Part shown: positions 1-4,608 of the stretch, piece by piece
Layout: each line of letters opens with the position of its first letter
Numbering within the stretch: the first letter of the stretch is position 1
NCBI GenBank assembly: GCA_002788515.1
Contig: PFRJ01000046.1
Coordinates: forward strand, 1-6,926
Source of the DNA: Nitrosopumilales archaeon CG_4_9_14_0_2_um_filter_34_16
GTDB taxonomy: Archaea > Thermoproteota > Nitrososphaeria > Nitrososphaerales > Nitrosopumilaceae
Direction of reading: 5' to 3'
Length of the DNA stretch: 6,926 bases
Notes under the pieces: model-generated
The model's input: the letters and a program-made list of their open reading frames with translations, nothing else
Databases searched by the model: none
What the model was told of the DNA's origin: nothing
Position numbers and translations under genes: made by a program

Positions 1-358
1 TTGCAGAAATGAGGTAATGATAGCACTGCCTGAAGCAGGAGTGGAACTAGTAAAACAAGCTTTACCAAAATTAAGATCACTTCACGACAGAGGAGTCAAC
101 ATTACAATTCTGACGTCAGATAAGATGGACAAGGAATCCATCAAGGCAATCAAACGAGTTGCAACTGTAACAATCAAGAAAGGATTGTTTGGCGGAGGCA
201 TAATATCTGATAAAAGATATGTTGTAATTTTGCTAGGTCCAGAAATAGGAGGAGTAAACTCTTCAGAAGTTGTTGCAATCTGGGCAGATCATACGGGATT
301 GGCAGGATTCGCGCGTCAATATTTTGAATATTTATTAAAAGACTCGAAAAAAATATAG
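1..358 (+). CDS. TrmB-family transcriptional regulator, C-terminal part (5' end outside window)
   Basis: The reading frame is open from the window edge (position 2 on) to a TAG stop at 356-358, so only the last 118 or so residues are visible and the internal ATG at 17 is not the start. The visible segment has the pattern of the phospholipase-D-like effector domain that follows the winged helix in archaeal TrmB regulators: an 'EVMIALPEAG' strand, an amphipathic helix, then 'RGVNITILTSD', and a late 'RYVVILLGPE' strand. TrmB proteins bind DNA and respond to sugars or other small ligands; the DNA-binding domain and ligand cannot be judged here. The gene end is unusual: its last residues, LKDSKKI-stop, are repeated in diverged form (LKDSQKV-stop) at 1679-1702, just before the dtxR-like gene. 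Before the tnpB insertion the regulator probably ended two bases upstream of that gene. The family call is from sequence pattern only. Confidence 0.7.
   Translation, partial: CRNEVMIALPEAGVELVKQALPKLRSLHDRGVNITILTSDKMDKESIKAIKRVATVTIKKGLFGGGIISDKRYVVILLGPEIGGVNSSEVVAIWADHTGLAGFARQYFEYLLKDSKKI
336..357 (+). repeat. Left copy of diverged 22-bp direct repeat (regulator gene 3' end)
   Basis: Ten bases (TAAAAGACTC, 336-345) are identical to 1680-1689, and 17 of 22 positions match overall with no gaps. The two copies read as the same peptide end in the regulator frame, LKDSKKI here and LKDSQKV at the right copy, each followed by a stop. It lies directly after TTTAT at 331-335. Confidence 0.6.
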
Positions 359-424
359 GATTCATCCATAAGAGTGAGTAAAGTATTTTTCTAGTAAATG
401 TAATATTTTACGATCTGAAAAATA

Positions 425-457
425 TGACAGTTAGATTGTCAATGATTTTTCAATCAT
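425..457 (+). repeat. Two adjacent small hairpins upstream of tnpB
   Basis: TGACA (425-429) pairs with TGTCA (437-441) around a 7-nt loop, and ATGATT (442-447) pairs with AATCAT (452-457) around a TTTC loop. The two stems are contiguous and sit just before the tnpB promoter. Subterminal hairpins are expected at IS200/IS605 left ends, where TnpA recognises them, so these are candidates for that role. The stems are short and AT-rich, so chance occurrence is possible. Confidence 0.35.
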
Positions 458-461
458 AATT

Positions 462-468
462 ATTTTAA
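462..468 (+). promoter_or_regulatory. TATA-like box for tnpB
   Basis: ATTTTAA is centred exactly 27 nt before the TTG start of tnpB at 492. The same heptamer at the same spacing precedes the starts at 2285 (plus) and 5028 (minus). This geometry fits a leaderless archaeal transcript and supports the TTG as the start codon. Confidence 0.55.
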
Positions 469-491
469 GCATTAACTACTACAAAAAAATA

Positions 492-1682
492 TTGCAGATA
501 AGAAATTTGAAATTCAGAATATATCCAAACCAATATCAATGGAAAAAAATTCATAACACATTAGATGTATGCAGGTGGGTTTACAATAAAATGGTAAGCC
601 AGACACAAAATGGATTTGTTACAAGAAATGATCTTAATTATTTTCTAACTGAATTAAAAGAACAAGAGCCCTGGCTATATTCATATCATTCAAAAATGTT
701 ACAGATGGTTTCAACCCAAATAGATGGTGCACAAAAATCACTAATACAATTACGAAAAAATGGATATGATGCAAAAAGTCTAAAATTTGCAAAATATTCA
801 AAATATCGAACATTCATCTATAATCAGTCTGGATTCAAAATCCAAGATGGTTTTCTACATCTCTCAAAAATAGGCAAGATCAAAATTATACAACATAGGG
901 AAATACCAGACAATGCAAAAATCAAACAAGTAATAGTTACAAAATCAAAAAGCGGTAAATGGTTTGCATGTTTGACTATTGATACATCTGAATCAATAAT
1001 GGATATTCCAAAGATTAGTTTCAAAAAAGCAGTTGGAATTGACGTTGGAATCAAAAATTTTGCCTATGACAGTAATGGAAACCAAACACCAAACCCACAC
1101 AACCTCAAAAAGATGCTAAAACCGCTCAAAAGAATACAACGCAAGGTCTCAAGACAAAAGAAGGGATCAAACAACAGATTAAAATCGATTCTTAAAATGC
1201 AAAAGATTCATGAAAAGATAGCAAATAGGAGAAAGGATTTTCAGCACAAACTATCTACACAGTATGCAAAAAACAATGATGTTATATTTGTAGAAAAACT
1301 AGAAAAACTTAACATGGTAAAAAACCACAAACTGGCTCAGAGTATAATGGATGCTAGCTGGGGAACATTTATTCAAAAATTGGAATACAAGTGTAAATTG
1401 TTTGTTGAAGTACCCGCCAAAAATACTACTATTGACTGCTCACGTTGTGGCAACAAAGTACCGAAAAGTCTGGCAGTTAGAATACACAGATGTAATTTGT
1501 GTGGTCTTGTATTAGACAGAGATCATAACGCATCAATTAACATCCTCAACAAGGGATTGAACATGTCGGCAAAAGTCGGCTATAAAATACCGCAGGAACT
1601 GCGGGAAGTAACGCTTGTGGAGATGCCAAGGCATCAAAGAAGCAAGAAGAGGCCATCAACTTATTTAGCGGTAGTTCACTAA
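492..1682 (+). CDS. tnpB: RNA-guided endonuclease TnpB (IS200/IS605 family)
   Basis: This is a 396-residue TnpB, the usual family length. TnpB is a nuclease guided by an omega RNA made from the 3' end of its own gene; it cuts DNA next to a target-adjacent motif and helps the element persist. Visible parts in order: the N-terminal 'KFRIYPN' signature (7-13), the oligonucleotide-binding and helical region, the RuvC-like motif GIDVGIKNF with D184, the second acidic residue E268 in VIFVEKL, a zinc ribbon with C316, C319, C334 and C337, and the last catalytic aspartate D344 in DRDHNAS. All three acidic residues are present, so it should be active, not a dead repressor. The TTG start at 492 is preferred because a TATA-like box lies 27 nt upstream and an in-frame TAG at 432-434 limits extension. 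No transposase gene accompanies it. The stop codon falls inside the right copy of the flanking repeat. Confidence 0.93.
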   Translation: MQIRNLKFRIYPNQYQWKKIHNTLDVCRWVYNKMVSQTQNGFVTRNDLNYFLTELKEQEPWLYSYHSKMLQMVSTQIDGAQKSLIQLRKNGYDAKSLKFAKYSKYRTFIYNQSGFKIQDGFLHLSKIGKIKIIQHREIPDNAKIKQVIVTKSKSGKWFACLTIDTSESIMDIPKISFKKAVGIDVGIKNFAYDSNGNQTPNPHNLKKMLKPLKRIQRKVSRQKKGSNNRLKSILKMQKIHEKIANRRKDFQHKLSTQYAKNNDVIFVEKLEKLNMVKNHKLAQSIMDASWGTFIQKLEYKCKLFVEVPAKNTTIDCSRCGNKVPKSLAVRIHRCNLCGLVLDRDHNASINILNKGLNMSAKVGYKIPQELREVTLVEMPRHQRSKKRPSTYLAVVH

Positions 1683-1700
1683 AAGACTCACAGAAGGTAT
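1560..1700 (+). ncRNA. Candidate omega RNA and guide of the tnpB element
   Basis: In IS200/IS605 elements the guide RNA scaffold overlaps the 3' end of tnpB and runs to the right end, with the guide taken from flanking DNA. Here the tnpB end holds two perfect stems: CCGCAG (1590-1595) with CTGCGG (1599-1604) around GAA, and GATGC (1622-1626) with GCATC (1631-1635) around CAAG. A short tandem GTCGGC (1565-1570 and 1575-1580) lies just before. If the element ends at 1679, the guide would begin at 1680 and read the old regulator-dtxR junction. The 5' end, exact right end and expression are inferred. Confidence 0.45.
1660..1667 (+). promoter_or_regulatory. Possible TATA box for the dtxR-like gene, inside the tnpB 3' end
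   Basis: CTTATTTA is the only TATA-like stretch close before the dtxR-like start at 1704, about 40 nt upstream. Transcription would then begin near 1690 and leave a short leader containing GAAGGT (1693-1698), a weak ribosome-binding site. The alternative is read-through from tnpB. Confidence 0.25.
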
Positions 1701-1701
1701 A
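1680..1701 (+). repeat. Right copy of diverged 22-bp direct repeat
   Basis: It matches 336-357 at 17 of 22 positions, with the first ten identical. In the frame of the upstream regulator, beginning at 1679, it reads LKDSQKV with a TAA stop at 1700-1702, two bases before the dtxR-like ATG. One codon differs silently (TCG/TCA), two change the residue mildly (K/Q, I/V), and K is kept as AAA/AAG. This looks like a stranded former end of the regulator gene. Confidence 0.6.
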
Positions 1702-1703
1702 AC

Positions 1704-2156
1704 ATGGATAGTATAGAGGACGAAGAGATTCTATTTGTCGGTACTGCAGAAGCAGAACATGTAGAGATGTATCTCAAAGCAATTTGGCACATCAAAGAGA
1801 GAGGCGAGGATGTGAAGATAAGCACGATTGCAAAAATGCTCAACGTAAGACAACCAAGTGTAGTTCAAATGCTCAAGAAATTGAATTTAAAAAATCTTGT
1901 AAACTACAACAAAGCAGGAGTAAAACTCACAGATGACGGTGAGAGAATAGGTGCAAGTATGATGAGAAACAGCAGATTGCTTGAAGTTCTCATGGATAGT
2001 GCACTCAAAGTGGAAATTGATGAGGAGATGGTGTGTGGAATTGAGCACCACATGAATAAGCAATTTACAGATGCGCTTTGTGTAATGCTAAAGCATCCAA
2101 GAAAATGTCCACACGATCATGAGATTCCAATGGGCGAATGTTGCAAGTCAGCATAA
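1704..2156 (+). CDS. DtxR/MntR-family metal-dependent transcriptional repressor, short form
   Basis: This 150-residue protein has the DtxR layout of a winged helix (about residues 17-75) followed by a metal-binding dimerisation domain (about 80-150), without the SH3-like third domain of bacterial DtxR. When metal-loaded, such proteins repress metal uptake genes. By alignment of motifs, M22, C111, E114 and H115 correspond to DtxR primary-site residues M10, C102, E105 and H106. The position matching MntR D8 is methionine, so iron sensing is more likely than manganese. In the ancillary site E94 is kept, but the two histidines are replaced by S90 and E107. The 'HPRKCPH' segment near 131-137 and the Cys pair 146-147 are typical of archaeal short forms. 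ATG at 1704 follows a weak GAAGGT. The gene probably followed the TrmB-like gene directly before tnpB inserted. Confidence 0.88.
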   Translation: MDSIEDEEILFVGTAEAEHVEMYLKAIWHIKERGEDVKISTIAKMLNVRQPSVVQMLKKLNLKNLVNYNKAGVKLTDDGERIGASMMRNSRLLEVLMDSALKVEIDEEMVCGIEHHMNKQFTDALCVMLKHPRKCPHDHEIPMGECCKSA

Positions 2157-2203
2157 GTGAAATTACATCCCAAAAGATGGTTCTGTCAAGGTTTAGACTA
2201 CGC

Positions 2204-2250
2204 TCATGTGCACATAACACGCAAATTTTGCCTATGACATTAGCACATGG
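2204..2250 (+). repeat. Inverted repeat with internal palindrome in the dtxR-dprA intergenic region
   Basis: CATGTGC (2205-2211) pairs with GCACATG (2243-2249), with a possible extra U-G pair (2204-2250), around a 31-nt loop. The left arm includes the perfect 10-bp palindrome ATGTGCACAT (2206-2215). The loop includes a smaller near-palindrome GCAAATTTTGC (2221-2231) and a 17-bp exact match (2223-2239) to 1055-1071 inside tnpB. It sits just upstream of the TATA box of the next operon, so an operator or small structured RNA is possible; neither is proven. Confidence 0.35.
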
Positions 2251-2254
2251 CCAG

Positions 2255-2261
2255 ATTTTAA
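2255..2261 (+). promoter_or_regulatory. TATA-like box for the dprA-PRTase operon
   Basis: ATTTTAA is centred 27 nt before the ATG at 2285, the same heptamer and spacing as for tnpB and the yjbQ-like gene. It implies that the transcript starts at or near 2285 and that dprA at 2387 is not the first ORF on the message. Confidence 0.5.
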
Positions 2262-2284
2262 GGTTAAATTAGCATTAATTTCCA

Positions 2285-2347
2285 ATGGAAGACAAAATAG
2301 AAAATATTTTTGACTCAGATATACGAAATAAGAAACAGCAGATCTAA
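2285..2347 (+). CDS. Short ORF 1 (20 codons) at the predicted 5' end of the dprA transcript
   Basis: The ORF runs from ATG at 2285 to TAA at 2345-2347 and encodes a 20-residue charged peptide starting MEDKIENIF. Its ATG coincides with the start expected from the TATA box at 2255-2261, so it would be the leaderless first cistron. It is in the same frame as dprA, and its stop is followed directly by the next ATG. It could be a translated leader peptide, or the stranded 5' end of a gene lost by recombination whose promoter now serves dprA. No family is recognised. Confidence 0.35.
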   Translation: MEDKIENIFDSDIRNKKQQI

Positions 2348-2386
2348 ATGATAGTATTAAAATACGAACACGGAGGATGTGTGTAA
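2348..2386 (+). CDS. Short ORF 2 (12 codons) ending at the dprA start
   Basis: The ORF runs from ATG at 2348, immediately after the TAA of short ORF 1, to TAA at 2384-2386, immediately before the dprA ATG. The 12-residue peptide is MIVLKYEHGGCV. Its last codons contain the dprA ribosome-binding site GGAGG, so translation of this ORF would cross that site. This suggests coupled translation or a chance arrangement. Coding status is uncertain. Confidence 0.25.
   Translation: MIVLKYEHGGCV
2372..2376 (+). promoter_or_regulatory. Ribosome-binding site of dprA
   Basis: GGAGG lies 10 nt before the ATG at 2387. It is the clearest Shine-Dalgarno sequence in the window and fixes the dprA start; an in-frame TAA at 2384-2386 excludes any longer N-terminus. 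Confidence 0.65.
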
Positions 2387-3076
2387 ATGACTGAGGGAGT
2401 GTATCCATCCATCCAGTTAAAAGATCTACTTGGAAGATCATTAAATGATGTTGAATCCAAATATGCTCCAAAAGAAATTTTCTATGAAGGAGATATGGAA
2501 ATTCCATTACCATGTCCAAGAGTCTCTATTATTGGTTCCAGAGGAGCATCAGAAAGAGGACTTGCCGAAGCTAAAGAGATCACAAATGTATTGATAGAAA
2601 ACGAAGTGGTAATTGTCAGTGGACTTGCAAAGGGTATTGATACTGTAGGACACAAAACAGCCATAAAAAATGGAGGTAGAACCATTGCAGTTATTGGAAC
2701 TCCGTTAAACAAGGTTTATCCAAAAGAGAATCTTGAGCTACAAAACGAACTTAAGAAAAATCATCTTGTTATTTCACAATATCCAGTTGGTTATCCAACT
2801 ACACCTAAAGACTTTGTTTTTAGAAACAGAACAATGGCATTAATTTCTGATGCTACTGTAATTGTAGAAGCTGGCGATTCTAGTGGTTCACTACATCAAG
2901 GCTGGGAGACACTTAGGATAGGAAGACCGTTGTTTATTTGTAAAGCAGTGGTTGAAAACAATCAATTAGAGTGGCCAAAACAGATGATTGAGTATGGAGC
3001 AATGAAGCTTGAAGAGTCAACAGATATTCTAGAAAATCTACCATCAAACATCAAAATGCCTGAATTGTTTCAATAA
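2387..3076 (+). CDS. dprA: DprA/Smf-like SLOG-fold protein
   Basis: The 229-residue protein is a nearly bare DprA Rossmann-like domain without an N-terminal SAM domain or a C-terminal winged helix. Visible family motifs in order: VSIIGSRGAS (46-54), VIVSGLAKGID (75-85) with H89, GGRTIAVIGTPLNKVYP (96-112), SQYPVG (130-135, where E is commoner than Q), FRNRTM (145-150) and EAGDSSGSL (161-169). Bacterial DprA binds single-stranded DNA and loads RecA during transformation, and SLOG proteins also act in nucleotide-based immunity. No comEC or comEA-like gene is visible here. The start is fixed by GGAGG and a directly preceding TAA. A phosphoribosyltransferase gene follows after 5 nt, so the two are almost certainly co-transcribed. 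This pairing fits the DprA-PPRT type of defence system better than a competence locus; the biochemical activity is unknown. Confidence 0.85.
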   Translation: MTEGVYPSIQLKDLLGRSLNDVESKYAPKEIFYEGDMEIPLPCPRVSIIGSRGASERGLAEAKEITNVLIENEVVIVSGLAKGIDTVGHKTAIKNGGRTIAVIGTPLNKVYPKENLELQNELKKNHLVISQYPVGYPTTPKDFVFRNRTMALISDATVIVEAGDSSGSLHQGWETLRIGRPLFICKAVVENNQLEWPKQMIEYGAMKLEESTDILENLPSNIKMPELFQ

Positions 3077-3081
3077 ATATA

Positions 3082-3723
3082 ATGAAAATATCTGAAGTTC
3101 AGTTTGGTTCATTGTTAACGTATACACCAAGAGGAAATCAAACAGAACATTACAAATCAAGAACAGTAATGAGAAATCTAAAAAATGATGAAGTATTACC
3201 GTCAGGAAATTTAATGTCAGTAGATATTGCTAGGACAATTCAGAGTAATTTGAGAAATTATCCGTTTAGTGATTATTTTAATGAAAAAACTATGTTAGTT
3301 CCAACTCCAACTAGCTCATTAATTAAAAAAGATGGGCTTTGGGTACCACAACGTATTACATCGGCATTAGCAAATGCTGGCTTGGGAATTAATGAAGAAT
3401 GTCTAATGAGAGAAACACCATTACCAAGATCTTCTACTAGTTTAGCATCAGACAGACCCAAAGCAATACAACATTACAATTCAATGAGAGTGAAAGAATC
3501 ATTGTTAGAACCTCAAGAGATTATTTTAGTGGATGATGTAATAACACGAGGAGCTACAGCAATGGGAGCTGTAAATAGACTTGCAGAAGCATTTCCAAAA
3601 GCAAAAATTCGTGTTTTTGCTATAATGAGGACAATTAGTAATTCTGCTAAATTTTCAAAGATTATTGAACCCTGTATAGGAACTATTTCACTAGTAGAGA
3701 CAGACAGCTTTAGAGATCCCTAG
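3082..3723 (+). CDS. Phosphoribosyltransferase-domain protein (ComFC/PRTase type I-like)
   Basis: The 213-residue protein carries a type I phosphoribosyltransferase core. The PRPP-binding loop is clear: hydrophobic strand IILV, then DD (151-152), VITRGAT (153-159). Earlier come a MLVPTPTSS strand-loop (71-79) and the DRPKAIQHYNSM segment (124-135), which resembles the substrate-side flexible region of ComFC-like proteins. Type I PRTases use phosphoribosyl pyrophosphate with bases or other nitrogen groups; the substrate here cannot be inferred. The N-terminal 60 residues are not a recognised domain. ATG at 3082 lies 5 nt after the dprA stop and has no Shine-Dalgarno sequence, so translation is probably coupled to dprA. 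The partnership suggests a joint DprA-PRTase function, either antiviral or DNA-processing. Confidence 0.82.
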   Translation: MKISEVQFGSLLTYTPRGNQTEHYKSRTVMRNLKNDEVLPSGNLMSVDIARTIQSNLRNYPFSDYFNEKTMLVPTPTSSLIKKDGLWVPQRITSALANAGLGINEECLMRETPLPRSSTSLASDRPKAIQHYNSMRVKESLLEPQEIILVDDVITRGATAMGAVNRLAEAFPKAKIRVFAIMRTISNSAKFSKIIEPCIGTISLVETDSFRDP

Positions 3724-3767
3724 AAAATGTTTGGATTAGGAATCGTCTAAACCTTGTAATGTATGAT

Positions 3768-3776
3768 GGTTTTTTA
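3768..3776 (+). terminator. T-tract terminator after the dprA-PRTase operon
   Basis: A run of six T (3770-3775) lies about 45 nt after the PRTase stop and has no clear hairpin. Archaeal transcription commonly ends at such U-tracts. The remaining 100 bases to the tnpB remnant hold no gene; they include GCAAATTTGC (3834-3843), a perfect 10-bp palindrome preceded by CAC. Confidence 0.35.
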
Positions 3777-3873
3777 TAAAAATCAGGTAGACAAATTAGT
3801 TTTAGATTGTGGCTGTCATGGTGTGTATATCACGCAAATTTGCAGTTATGTTCTTGGTTTTTTCTTCTTTTTG

Positions 3874-4344
3874 CTAGTTTTTGGGGGTTACTGTTATTGA
3901 GCCGAGTTTTGCAGATTCTAGTTTTTGCAGTACATATGATGCAAGTTTGATGTAGATGTACTGTTTTGCCCTGATTGGGAATCTTAAATGGTTGTCAATT
4001 ATTTTGTATGTTTGATTGTCAAGAGTTATCATGTCTCTTTTCATGTATGGCCTGTTTGCATTTGGGTATTTCTTTTTGGTTGCACGGTATAGTTTGAGTC
4101 TTGCCTTTGCAATAGATATGGAATCATAAACATATTTTGCATAAAAATCTGAATTATCTCTGAGATGTTTATACAGTTCGTGGTGCATTGCATTGCGTGA
4201 AGTTAGGTTTTTTTCATCTGAGATACGAATAGCCTCATTTGTACACAATCTGAAATAATCAAAGACATATGCCAGATCATCTTTTTTGTCATGGAACTGC
4301 CAAACACACTTTGTATGTAGAATTATTAACTCATGTATACTGTG
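3874..4344 (-). pseudogene. Remnant of a second tnpB (N-terminal half, different subfamily)
   Basis: On the minus strand the frame is open from 4344 to a TAG at 3874-3876. The translation has the pattern of the region before the RuvC domain in a long archaeal TnpB subfamily: 'HHELYKHLRD', 'YDSISIAKARLKLYRATKKKYP', 'MITLDNQTYKI', then 'KLGSITVTPKN'. Family members continue into the RuvC-like catalytic domain and zinc ribbon, and both are absent. After the TAG the frame stays open for only about 23 more unremarkable codons. The only usual start codon in frame, TTG at 4248, lies inside sequence that already looks coding (for example HTKCVWQFHDKKD upstream), so the 5' end is also broken or starts at an unusual codon. 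The sequence is unlike the intact TnpB at 492, so it is not a recent copy of it. The assignment rests on motif memory, not a database search. Confidence 0.65.
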
Positions 4345-4368
4345 TTAAATTATTAGAGATTATAGTGT

Positions 4369-4386
4369 AATACTCATAGTATTTTT
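4369..4386. other. Small AT-rich hairpin followed by a T-run
   Basis: AATACT (4369-4374) pairs with AGTATT (4378-4383) around CAT and is followed by TTT on the plus strand. It lies upstream of the tnpB remnant and could be a decayed left-end hairpin of that element, or a weak terminator. The stem is weak and may be chance. Confidence 0.2.
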
Positions 4387-4413
4387 GTCCCTATGACTTA
4401 ACCGAACCCAAAA

Positions 4414-4420
4414 GATATAT
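4414..4420 (+). promoter_or_regulatory. TATA box for the small Cys-rich protein gene
   Basis: GATATAT is centred 27 nt before the ATG at 4444 and follows an A-rich stretch, the expected geometry for a leaderless archaeal message. Confidence 0.55.
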
Positions 4421-4443
4421 CGTCTTAGAGATCACATTGATTC

Positions 4444-4608
4444 ATGGCATGTTTCTGTGGATGCGAAACATATGAAAAAAATGATGACGGATTCAAAATT
4501 GCATGTGTAAAGTGCGGACATGGTCCTCAGAATCATAGCAATGAATTCAGAGATGCTGCAAGGAAGAACGAATCACAAAGTCAAAAACGTGATGCAGACT
4601 TTGGATGA
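4444..4608 (+). CDS. Small Cys-rich (probable zinc-binding) protein, 54 residues
   Basis: A short ORF runs from ATG at 4444 to TGA at 4606-4608. It has a Cys-rich N-terminus (C3, C5, C7) and a CVKCGHG motif (C21, C24, H26), followed by a hydrophilic, lysine- and glutamine-rich tail with no membrane segment. Two Cys clusters about 15 residues apart fit a small zinc ribbon, often found in archaeal proteins that bind nucleic acid or protein partners, but no specific function can be assigned. A TATA box 27 nt upstream of the ATG supports both reality and start. Its TGA ends one base before the stop of the convergent yjbQ-like gene, leaving no intergenic DNA. Confidence 0.7.
   Translation: MACFCGCETYEKNDDGFKIACVKCGHGPQNHSNEFRDAARKNESQSQKRDADFG

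Larger units (their letters stand above)
336..1679 (+). mobile_element. Stand-alone tnpB element of IS200/IS605 (IS1341-like) type; boundaries tentative
   Basis: The element carries one complete tnpB and no tnpA-like tyrosine transposase is visible, so movement would need a TnpA in trans. Boundaries are inferred, not proven. The left flank has TTTAT at 331-335, a plausible target-adjacent motif, and the candidate right end finishes with TTCAC at 1675-1679. IS200/IS605 elements typically have similar short motifs at the left flank and right end and make no target-site duplication. Two small hairpins lie in the left region (425-441 and 442-457) and two near the right end (1590-1604 and 1622-1635). 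A left boundary after 358 is equally possible, because 336-358 is also the end of the regulator gene. If 1679 is the right end, the TAA stop of tnpB is supplied by flanking DNA. Confidence 0.5.

Noticed and set aside
824..1054. Minus-strand ORF inside tnpB, and similar antisense ORFs at 174-365, 2232-2519, 2482-2712, 3273-3461, 5515-5739 and 5782-6018
   Set aside because: They lie mainly opposite well-supported genes, show no family motif or promoter, and look like by-products of codon use on the other strand.
492..1682. TnpB as a nuclease-dead, repurposed repressor acting on dtxR
   Set aside because: The three RuvC acidic residues (D184, E268, D344) and the four zinc-ribbon cysteines are all present, so an active nuclease is the better reading.
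336..1701. Classical target-site duplication of a DDE transposon
   Set aside because: The only transposon gene is tnpB, whose families do not make such duplications, and the repeat copies differ at 5 of 22 positions.
2223..2239. Remnant of another tnpB between dtxR and dprA
   Set aside because: Only 17 bases match tnpB; sequence on both sides does not align with tnpB, and the frame before it has a stop.
2285..3076. A single longer dprA interrupted by two nonsense mutations
   Set aside because: Both stops are directly followed by ATG, GGAGG is well placed for the ATG at 2387, and the DprA domain starting there needs no extra N-terminus.
2387..3723. Natural competence operon
   Set aside because: DprA and a ComFC-like PRTase recall competence genes, but no DNA uptake gene (ComEC, ComEA, pilus) is in the window, so this is kept only as an alternative.
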